A stretch of 41,527 nucleotides of DNA, from the IMG/VR virus record IMGVR_UViG_3300019776_000736, positions 1 through 41,527 of that record; one strand, given 5' to 3'. The notes below the pieces were generated by a model. It saw only the letters and a program-made list of their open reading frames with translations. It did no database searches and was not told the DNA's origin. Positions within the stretch are counted from its first letter, which is position 1. Every line of letters begins with the position of its first letter. This DNA is from a virus. The translations under genes and the position numbers were made by a program. Shown here piece by piece: positions 32,632 through 37,798 of this stretch.

Positions 32632-32958
32632 ATGGCCACTATCGCCACCAAGTTCAACAAGCCGGGCGCCGAGGTGCGTCGGGAACAGATCCTCGAAGCG
32701 GCTTTGGTGCTGGCGCTGAATGACGGCTACACCCGGATCACACGTGACGGTGTGGCAGATAAGGCCGGGGTCTCTCAAGGGTTGGTCAATATGTACTTCG
32801 GGAATATGGAAGGGCTGCGTACGGAACTGATGCGTTACGCCGTGGCCCGGAAGAATTTGCAGGTGGTCGCCCAAGGTTTACTCGGCCGTCACCCCGAAGC
32901 ACTGAAGGCTCCACAGTCCCTGCGCTCTCTCGCCGCCGGACAAGTGTTCGACGCTTAA
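32632..32958 (+). CDS. Mini TetR-type transcriptional regulator
   Basis: A 108-residue DNA-binding protein with only the N-terminal domain of TetR regulators: REQILEAALVLALNDGYTRI (17-36), then the helix-turn-helix VADKAGVSQGLVNMYF (41-56) and a short helical tail ending APQSLRSLAAGQVFDA. It lacks the usual 100-plus-residue ligand domain, so it is not likely to be a small-molecule sensor of the classic kind. Similar short regulators occur in other lytic phages. The upstream ATGs (32599) lie at the expected transcription start, so 32632 is preferred. It is the best candidate protein for the TGACGA-NN-TCGTCA operators found in this genome. Confidence 0.85.
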   Translation: MATIATKFNKPGAEVRREQILEAALVLALNDGYTRITRDGVADKAGVSQGLVNMYFGNMEGLRTELMRYAVARKNLQVVAQGLLGRHPEALKAPQSLRSLAAGQVFDA

Positions 32959-32963
32959 ATACC

Positions 32964-32986
32964 GCCCGTCGCATGACGGGCTTTTT
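32964..32986 (+). terminator. Terminator after the TetR-like gene
   Basis: GCCCGTC-GCAT-GACGGGC followed by TTTTT. It ends the regulator transcript 6 bases after the stop codon and just before the promoter at 32999. Confidence 0.93.
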
Positions 32987-32998
32987 ATTGTCTGCTAG

Positions 32999-33028
32999 TT
33001 GACGAGTTCGTCAGTTAGGATCTATAGT
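32999..33028 (+). promoter_or_regulatory. Promoter with TGACGA-type operator (small membrane gene operon)
   Basis: TTGACG (32999-33004), an 18-base spacer and TATAGT (33023-33028). The perfect palindrome TGACGAGTTCGTCA lies at 33000-33013. It sits just after a terminator and 40 bases before the first gene of an operon, the cleanest example of this promoter type. An 11-A tract (33039-33049) follows in the leader. Confidence 0.88.
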
Positions 33029-33067
33029 TCGGGAACTGAAAAAAAAAAACAACGAGGCACCGCTGCG

Positions 33068-33217
33068 ATGAAACTCCAAATCCTAACTCCCGTTCTGTTG
33101 GCGCTCGGTTATATCGACTGGGTGAATCAGTGGCGCGCGGCGGAGGGCCAGCCGGTGCACTTGTTTGGCGAAGACTTCGATAGTCCGTATTGCCCCATCA
33201 ATATCAAGGAGCTGTGA
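33068..33217 (+). CDS. Small protein with N-terminal hydrophobic segment
   Basis: A 49-residue protein beginning KLQILTPVLLALGYIDWV, a possible membrane segment or signal anchor, followed by a hydrophilic tail. GAGG nine bases before the ATG supports it, and it follows the promoter at 32999-33028. Its TGA overlaps the next ATG. Function unknown. Confidence 0.6.
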   Translation: MKLQILTPVLLALGYIDWVNQWRAAEGQPVHLFGEDFDSPYCPINIKEL

Positions 33218-33366
33218 TGAAATTTTCCGATATGACCTGTGTGTTCCTGCTGCTGGTCATCTGGGCGCAGAATTTCCAGATGCTGCAACAGGTCAACACC
33301 ACCATGCAAAGGTTGCCGCGGGTGTCCTGTGCGCGTCCGGCAGCAGCCCGGAATGAAACCAAATGA
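33217..33366 (+). CDS. Small membrane protein
   Basis: A 49-residue protein I read directly from the sequence: ATG at 33217 (overlapping the previous TGA), a hydrophobic segment TCVFLLLVIWAQNF, and a basic, Cys-containing tail ending in NETK. One transmembrane helix is likely. It is coupled to both neighbours by overlapping codons. Confidence 0.6.
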   Translation: MKFSDMTCVFLLLVIWAQNFQMLQQVNTTMQRLPRVSCARPAAARNETK

Positions 33367-33569
33367 CCCGGTTCAGTGAGGCGCGGAAGGTGGCTTGGGC
33401 GATGGTGATGCTGTCGCCATTCTCTCGGCACGAAGACCGCTTGAGCCGCGAATCAAAGTTGTTGCGCGGCCATGTACGCTGCACCCTGGTTGGCAGTTAC
33501 CGACGGTGGGCTTTCGCGGACGGTAGCTGCCTCGAGCTGGCCGACGGAAAATATCGGGTGGTGTCATGA
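33363..33569 (+). CDS. Unknown 68-residue basic protein
   Basis: A basic protein (RKVAWAMVMLSPFSRHEDRL, then KLLRGHVRCTLVGSYRRWAF and a short strand at the end) coupled by ATGA overlaps to both sides. The final YRRWAFADGSCLELADGKYR region suggests a small beta fold. Function unknown. Confidence 0.6.
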   Translation: MTRFSEARKVAWAMVMLSPFSRHEDRLSRESKLLRGHVRCTLVGSYRRWAFADGSCLELADGKYRVVS

Positions 33570-33706
33570 CCGCCCTCTACGCCATCCTAACCTGGCTGGC
33601 AATCATCACCGTAGCCATCTACGGCATCAGCCTTTACGGCGCACACCTGGCCAAGCTTCGCGATCAGCGGGCGAAGGACGGGGTTAATTGGAGTATTGAG
33701 GCGTGA
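33566..33706 (+). CDS. Small membrane protein
   Basis: A 46-residue protein read directly: ATG at 33566, hydrophobic segment LYAILTWLAIIT and VAIYGISLYGA, followed by a charged tail. One membrane helix is likely. The stop overlaps the GTG start of the methyltransferase gene. Confidence 0.6.
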   Translation: MTALYAILTWLAIITVAIYGISLYGAHLAKLRDQRAKDGVNWSIEA

Positions 33707-34791
33707 CGGCCTACTACAACGAGTTCGACCCATACGCTGCCCAGTGGCTGCGAAACCTAATCGAAGCGGGCCACATCGCCCCAGGTGTTGTTGATGAACG
33801 ATCTATCGAAGATGTCTTGCCTGATGACCTGCGAGGCTTTACCCAATGCCATTTCTTCGCCGGAATCGGCGTTTGGTCACTGGCCTTGCGCCGCGCTGGG
33901 TGGCCTGACGATCGCCCGGTTTGGACAGGATCTTGCCCCTGTCAACCTTTCAGCGCGGCAGGCGCGGGAACTGGGTTTGCTGACGAGCGGCATTTGTGGC
34001 CCGCATTTTTCCACCTCATCACCCAGTGCACACCTTCAATTATCTTTGGAGAACAGGTTGCGGGCAAGGCTGTTGAACCTTGGGTCGACCTTGTACACGC
34101 TGACCTGGAAGCCATGGGTTACGCCTTCGGGGCCGTCCCGTTTCCGTCTGCGGGCGTCGGTGCGCCGCATATCCGAGACCGCCTGTTCTGGGTGGCCGAC
34201 AGTGACCGCAGCGGACGCGAACCGGGGCGCGAAGGACGCAAGGCCGTGGGATACGGGGCGACCACTCAACCAAATCGTGGCGCTGGCTGGTTGGCCAACG
34301 CCAATGGCCGGAACGCCGGCGCAGAACGGGAACAACGCGGCGGGCAACAACGACAGCAGCCGCAAGACAGTGGAGGTCGTGAACTGGTCGGGCTGGGCAA
34401 CACCGAAGGCGTGCGACGGAAAGGGGAATGCCTACGAACCAGAGCCGGACTGCCGCAGGGTGGAGTTGCGCAAGCAGGTGTCATTGACGGGCTGGCCGAG
34501 TCCGATAGCGAACGACTCCACGGGTTCGACCCATTGCTACAGTGGGAAAAATCCCGACGGATCGCCGGGACTAGCTTGGAAACTTCCGGGCGCGGTCCGG
34601 TTAATGGCTTCTGGGGAGGTGCTGACTGGATCGGCTGCAGGGATGATCGGTTCCGGCCAGTTGAACCCGGCACATCCCCGCTGGCTAATGGGGCTTCCTC
34701 CCGAGTGGGACGACTGCGCGCCTACGGAAACGCTATCAACGCTGAAGCGGCGCACGTCTTTATCGAAGCTGTGATGGAGTGCCGTGCATGA
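33703..34791 (+). CDS. DNA cytosine-5 methyltransferase
   Basis: A 362-residue C5-methyltransferase. Motif I is [17 protein letters not shown] (51-67), motif [10 protein letters not shown] with catalytic Cys80, motif VI GEQV (116-119, for ENV), motif [12 protein letters not shown] (156-163), and motif X YGNAIN with AAHVFIEA near the end. Residues 165-330, where the target recognition domain lies, are unusually low in complexity (Gly, Arg, Gln, Glu) with a spaced repeat (VADSDR, LANANG, LGNTEG, LAESDS). The same DNA is open in another frame (see 33794-34774). Modification of phage DNA against host restriction is the likely role. It starts at GTG 33703. Confidence 0.92.
   Translation: MTAYYNEFDPYAAQWLRNLIEAGHIAPGVVDERSIEDVLPDDLRGFTQCHFFAGIGVWSLALRRAGWPDDRPVWTGSCPCQPFSAAGAGTGFADERHLWPAFFHLITQCTPSIIFGEQVAGKAVEPWVDLVHADLEAMGYAFGAVPFPSAGVGAPHIRDRLFWVADSDRSGREPGREGRKAVGYGATTQPNRGAGWLANANGRNAGAEREQRGGQQRQQPQDSGGRELVGLGNTEGVRRKGECLRTRAGLPQGGVAQAGVIDGLAESDSERLHGFDPLLQWEKSRRIAGTSLETSGRGPVNGFWGGADWIGCRDDRFRPVEPGTSPLANGASSRVGRLRAYGNAINAEAAHVFIEAVMECRA
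33794..34774 (+). CDS. GWPTP-repeat phage protein encoded out of frame inside the methyltransferase gene
   Basis: The +1 frame is open for about 327 codons, stopping 17 bases before the methyltransferase stop. It reads as a real protein I recall from phages carrying cytosine methyltransferases: [59 protein letters not shown], then GWPT, GWPTP, GWATP and GWPSP repeats at 34190, 34289, 34391 and 34490, and [20 protein letters not shown] near the end. The start is uncertain (GTG 33785, ATG 33794, 33812 or 33824). Function unknown. Family recognition is from memory, not from a search. Confidence 0.75.
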   Translation: MNDLSKMSCLMTCEALPNAISSPESAFGHWPCAALGGLTIARFGQDLAPVNLSARQARELGLLTSGICGPHFSTSSPSAHLQLSLENRLRARLLNLGSTLYTLTWKPWVTPSGPSRFRLRASVRRISETACSGWPTVTAADANRGAKDARPWDTGRPLNQIVALAGWPTPMAGTPAQNGNNAAGNNDSSRKTVEVVNWSGWATPKACDGKGNAYEPEPDCRRVELRKQVSLTGWPSPIANDSTGSTHCYSGKNPDGSPGLAWKLPGAVRLMASGEVLTGSAAGMIGSGQLNPAHPRWLMGLPPEWDDCAPTETLSTLKRRTSLSKL

Positions 34792-34877
34792 CCACCTACG
34801 CCTACTGCCTTATCGCCCTGGCCTGCAACGGCCTTCCGCAACTTATTCAATGGGGTATTGAAAAATGGATGATGTGA
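34788..34877 (+). CDS. Very short hydrophobic ORF
   Basis: A 29-residue frame from ATG 34788, overlapping the methyltransferase stop, to TGA 34875-34877: [20 protein letters not shown] then WGIEKWMM. It could be a small membrane peptide or only a coupling leader for the next gene, whose ATG (34865) lies inside it. Support is limited to the overlap pattern. Confidence 0.35.
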   Translation: MTTYAYCLIALACNGLPQLIQWGIEKWMM

Positions 34878-35464
34878 AGCGGTACCGCGCAACCATCGGC
34901 AATGGCTCAACAAGTCGTCGCGAATGGGTATATCTGTGCCGGGATATTAAAAGCCCAAAGCATGAGCAGCTTTTCAAAAACGTCTCGGCCCAATCGGTTT
35001 ATCAGCTTTCTGAATTGCAGCAGGAGCTCGACGCCCAACGCCTGCGCGCCGATACGGCTGAGGCTGAGCTTGCCGAAATGACGGACAATTTTAATATTGT
35101 TGTTCGCCAGAAAATTGAGCTTGCCAAACAGAATGGCGAATTCTCAAAGCTCATGCAGGAGTTTTGCCGACGCGTTGAGGCGGGCGAGGTCAGAAGTAAG
35201 ACAACCTATACAAAATTCAAAGCCGCCCTCAACCCCAAACCAGATTGCTGCCAGGTATCGGCGGAGGATCAAGCGCTGCTGAACGACGGTGAATATACAC
35301 CTGAAGAACTTTTCGGTGCTGGCGGTAAGCCGTCGTGCCCGAAGTGTTTCAACCCCAAACCCGAGGCAATAAAATCAGTCTGTGATATCTGCAAAGGTAC
35401 TGGCGGCGTTCCTGCCATCCCATGTCCGAGAGGGTGCAAACCCGAGGCAGGAAGTCATGAGTAG
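34865..35464 (+). CDS. Unknown coiled-coil protein with Cys motifs
   Basis: A 199-residue protein. Residues 50-105 are a likely coiled coil (ELQQELDAQRLRADTAEAEL). The C-terminal third has CPKC and CDICKGTGG followed by PCPRGC, a DnaJ-like zinc-finger pattern. The middle includes a Lys/Arg-rich stretch. I do not recognise the whole protein. A TGGGG site precedes the ATG, and the stop overlaps the next gene. Confidence 0.7.
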   Translation: MDDVKRYRATIGNGSTSRREWVYLCRDIKSPKHEQLFKNVSAQSVYQLSELQQELDAQRLRADTAEAELAEMTDNFNIVVRQKIELAKQNGEFSKLMQEFCRRVEAGEVRSKTTYTKFKAALNPKPDCCQVSAEDQALLNDGEYTPEELFGAGGKPSCPKCFNPKPEAIKSVCDICKGTGGVPAIPCPRGCKPEAGSHE

Positions 35465-35603
35465 CTGCTGGCCGTACATTCGTCTCAAGTGGGACGGCAG
35501 CTGCTGGCAGGCCACCGCCAGAAACTGCAATACGTTCGCCTCTGGCAAAACACCAAAAGAGGCTTACGACAATTGGCAGTATTTCTACCGGCTCGACATC
35601 TAG
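35457..35603 (+). CDS. Unknown 48-residue protein
   Basis: A small protein (SSCWPYIRLKWDGSCWQATA, then GKTPKEAYDNWQYFYRLD) with a compact, Trp-rich composition. GAGG and AGGAAG precede the ATG at 35457, within the last codons of the upstream gene. The longer frame from 35382 is not needed. Function unknown. Confidence 0.6.
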   Translation: MSSCWPYIRLKWDGSCWQATARNCNTFASGKTPKEAYDNWQYFYRLDI

Positions 35604-35613
35604 GAGTTTGACC

Positions 35614-36081
35614 ATGACCAATAACCCAACGATTGACGGCGTGTCGCCGCCGGTAAATTGCCGCCAGCGCATGGCCGCAGAAGGAAAGCCATATCCACGC
35701 TCATCTTGCGAGGCTTGCGGGCAGTTTTCGCCAAAGTGGAAAGAGTGCGATGCAGCGCTGGGCGCGCATGTCGTCGAGCGCCAGCCGGTCGCTGTGGTGG
35801 AAAAATACGACGATGTTCTGCTGCCCTTCCTGTCGCTGATGCGCGCTGAGCTTCACGCCAATGCTCACAAGGGCGACAGGCCCGGCTGGCTCCAGATGGA
35901 CCGCAAGACCGCAGTGCTGGAAGTGTTCTACCACCTGGGCAAGCTACATCAGGCCGTGCATCGTGACGAAGCGGCAGCGATCAAGGAGTACGCCGCCGAC
36001 GTGGCCAACATGTGCATGATGCTGCTCGATATCTGCGCCTGCCTCGACGCCACCGCTGCGTTGAATGAGGTGCGGAAATGA
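35614..36081 (+). CDS. MazG-like helical protein with N-terminal Cys motif
   Basis: A 155-residue protein. The N-terminus has CRQRM and CEACGQF, possibly metal-binding. The C-terminal part (LQMDRKTAVLEVFYHLGKLH and IKEYAADVANMCMMLLDICA) resembles the all-alpha MazG/dUTPase-like phosphohydrolase helices with E-x-x-x-x-x-K and E-x-x-x-D elements; this is a suggestion only. AGGAG seven bases before the ATG at 35614 is better than the TTG at 35608. Confidence 0.65.
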   Translation: MTNNPTIDGVSPPVNCRQRMAAEGKPYPRSSCEACGQFSPKWKECDAALGAHVVERQPVAVVEKYDDVLLPFLSLMRAELHANAHKGDRPGWLQMDRKTAVLEVFYHLGKLHQAVHRDEAAAIKEYAADVANMCMMLLDICACLDATAALNEVRK

Positions 36082-37223
36082 CCGACGTAGCCAGCCTGGG
36101 CATAACGATCAGCAACCCTAATAACTCCCCGGCGTTGCAAGCGGGACTGGACGCCGGGGTTCGATACTTCGAGTTCAATGAGATCGGAACCTACACATTC
36201 CTCGATACGGTTACGATCCCTCAGGGCGTACGGATCCTGCTCAAAGGGATCGGCTATGGCATGATCTGGCTTAAGCTGGTCGCCGCTACCGGCCGCTCAC
36301 TGTTCAACTACTTCCGGCCCGCCGGTGCGCCAATGGCCATGGTGACATTCAAGAACTTCGTGTTCCACTGGGGTGGGGCGCTTGCCCAAGCCGGCTCGAA
36401 CGCTGTGAGTTTCATCGGAGCGAACGAGGCAAACTCCGATTCGTTGCTGAACATCAAGGACTGCATGTTCTACAACTTCGATGCCGACGTAAAAGTCGCC
36501 TTTGCGTCGCTGAATAAGTTCACCCGCAATTGGCATGCGTTCGGCAACTTCGCTTATATCCTCGGCCGTGGCGCGTCGTTCACCGATTTCACTCAAGTCA
36601 TGTCGTTCAACAAGACGGCGATCTATGCCCGGGACGACATCGACGATGCGTTCTCCAATGGCCTGACGCTCGATCGTTGCAACTTCATCACAGCACAGGG
36701 CATGAACGTCTTCGTCCAGGGGTGGCAAGCGGTATTTGCCGATATGTGCGGGTTTGATTTGGGTTCTGCTGGACTGGCGGCCTTGCACTTCCGGCGCTGT
36801 CAGGACGTGCACCTGTCGAAAAGCTTCATCAGCGGCAACGGTCGGGCCGTTCGTGACGGCGTGCTGTTCGACGAGACGCACTCGTTCTCCCTCGCAGGGG
36901 GCGCGGTGGTCAACAGCTACGTGGGTGTGCGCGTGATAGCCCCGGTCAACGGCATGATCCCGAACGGAACGATCCGCGATGTCAAGTTCGATGGCAACCT
37001 GAAAAACGATGTGCTGCTGATGGACAACTGCAAAGGTGTCAATGTCCTCGACAACTACCACCGCAAACAAATGGCACGTACCGGGACGGACTTCGAGATT
37101 TATGCCAACTTGCCTGGCGTGAACAAGTGCCAGATACGCGGCAACAATTTGGCCGGGGTATCCTACGATATCGTCGCCGGCCCGAACAGCATCGTTCGAG
37201 ATAACCTTTTCGGGGTAGCGTGA
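36078..37223 (+). CDS. Beta-helix protein, tailspike-like but outside the tail module
   Basis: A 381-residue protein with a parallel beta-helix pattern of the pectate lyase superfamily: GVRYFEFNEIGTYTFLDTV and IPQGVRILLKGIG at the start, then repeated short strands with Asn/Asp turns (FKNFVFHWGG, LDRCNFITAQGMNVF, IRDVKFDGNLKNDV, CQIRGNNLAGVS). No signal peptide and no attachment domain like those of fibres is visible. It lies among early small genes, far from the baseplate, coupled by ATGA to the upstream gene. It may be a capsule depolymerase or virion adhesin acquired as a cassette. Catalytic residues cannot be assigned. Confidence 0.7.
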   Translation: MTDVASLGITISNPNNSPALQAGLDAGVRYFEFNEIGTYTFLDTVTIPQGVRILLKGIGYGMIWLKLVAATGRSLFNYFRPAGAPMAMVTFKNFVFHWGGALAQAGSNAVSFIGANEANSDSLLNIKDCMFYNFDADVKVAFASLNKFTRNWHAFGNFAYILGRGASFTDFTQVMSFNKTAIYARDDIDDAFSNGLTLDRCNFITAQGMNVFVQGWQAVFADMCGFDLGSAGLAALHFRRCQDVHLSKSFISGNGRAVRDGVLFDETHSFSLAGGAVVNSYVGVRVIAPVNGMIPNGTIRDVKFDGNLKNDVLLMDNCKGVNVLDNYHRKQMARTGTDFEIYANLPGVNKCQIRGNNLAGVSYDIVAGPNSIVRDNLFGVA

Positions 37224-37483
37224 TGGCCAAGACAGACAAACAGCGCAAGGCCGATTCGCGCAAAGCCAACGCTGACAAGGGGCGCAAGGAGTTCCCCATG
37301 CCACCGGCGATTGCAAATGCACTTCAGCGCATTTGTGACCGGTCACAGTGTGAGGACTGGCGCGAAGCGTTGTCGCTCGCGGTGCTCAACCTGGACGCCA
37401 TGGACGACGAGTTGTTCGCGCGGTGCATGGCGATCCCGCGGCATGATCTGACAGAGTTAATCGCGAAGTACATGCCTGAGTAA
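37223..37483 (+). CDS. Small basic protein, possibly DNA-binding
   Basis: An 86-residue protein with a very basic N-terminus (KTDKQRKADSRKANADKGRK), then EFPMPPAIANALQRICDRSQ and EDWREALSLAVLNLDAMDDE. The F-P-M-P/helix arrangement is reminiscent of small ribbon-helix-helix or similar regulators, but I cannot place it. ATG 37223 overlaps the upstream TGA; a GTG one codon earlier is an alternative. A terminator follows. Confidence 0.65.
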   Translation: MAKTDKQRKADSRKANADKGRKEFPMPPAIANALQRICDRSQCEDWREALSLAVLNLDAMDDELFARCMAIPRHDLTELIAKYMPE

Positions 37484-37487
37484 CACT

Positions 37488-37512
37488 GCCCGCCTTGTGC
37501 GGGCTTTTCTTT
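37488..37512 (+). terminator. Terminator ending the methyltransferase/beta-helix operon
   Basis: GCCCGC-CTTGT-GCGGGC followed by TTTTCTTTT, five bases after the stop of the preceding gene. Confidence 0.9.
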
Positions 37513-37521
37513 TGCCGTACA

Positions 37522-37550
37522 TTGACCGCCTATACCTTAGGGTACCGTAT
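37522..37550 (+). promoter_or_regulatory. Possible promoter/operator for the HTH gene and primase
   Basis: TTGACC (37522-37527) after a terminator and before the HTH gene. The -10 at 17 bases is weak. TACC-TTAG-GGTA is an imperfect dyad just downstream. It lacks the TGACGA palindrome of the other promoters. A promoter is expected here from the terminator upstream, but its exact place is uncertain. Confidence 0.35.
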
Positions 37551-37563
37551 TGGAGCTAACATT

Positions 37564-37743
37564 ATGGAACAACTCGCAACCTCAGATGACGTGGCCAAGG
37601 CGCTCAACGTCACGGTGACAACCGTCCAGCGCATGACACGCGACAAGAAATTGCCCTTCATTAAAGTCGGGTCCATTATCCGGTACCGACTCTCCGAGGT
37701 GATGGCGCAATTGGAATCGAGCAGACAAGAAAAAGCCCGCTGA
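37564..37743 (+). CDS. Small HTH protein, excisionase/MerR-like
   Basis: A 59-residue protein: ATSDDVAKALNVTVTTVQRM followed by TRDKKLPFIKVGSIIRYRLS. This is the HTH_17/excisionase-type winged helix, with the I-R-Y/F-R-L ending typical of the family. GGAG nine bases before the ATG at 37564 supports the start. It may regulate its own region or help at the origin; there is no integrase, so an excisionase role is improbable. Confidence 0.8.
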   Translation: MEQLATSDDVAKALNVTVTTVQRMTRDKKLPFIKVGSIIRYRLSEVMAQLESSRQEKAR

Positions 37744-37798
37744 TGGGCGGGCTGCAATTCAAAAACATTTCACGCGCGATACTCGCAAAGGATTTCCA

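Noticed and set aside
36297-37346. 349-codon minus-strand frame opposite the beta-helix gene
   Set aside because: It runs across the end of the beta-helix gene into the next gene and has no motif or start site; the plus-strand genes are coupled and coherent.
37734-37753. Hairpin AGCCCGC-TGATGG-GCGGGCT as a terminator before the primase gene
   Set aside because: It has no T-run on the plus strand; the A-run upstream would suit a minus-strand terminator, but there are no leftward genes there. It would also cut off the primase from its probable promoter.
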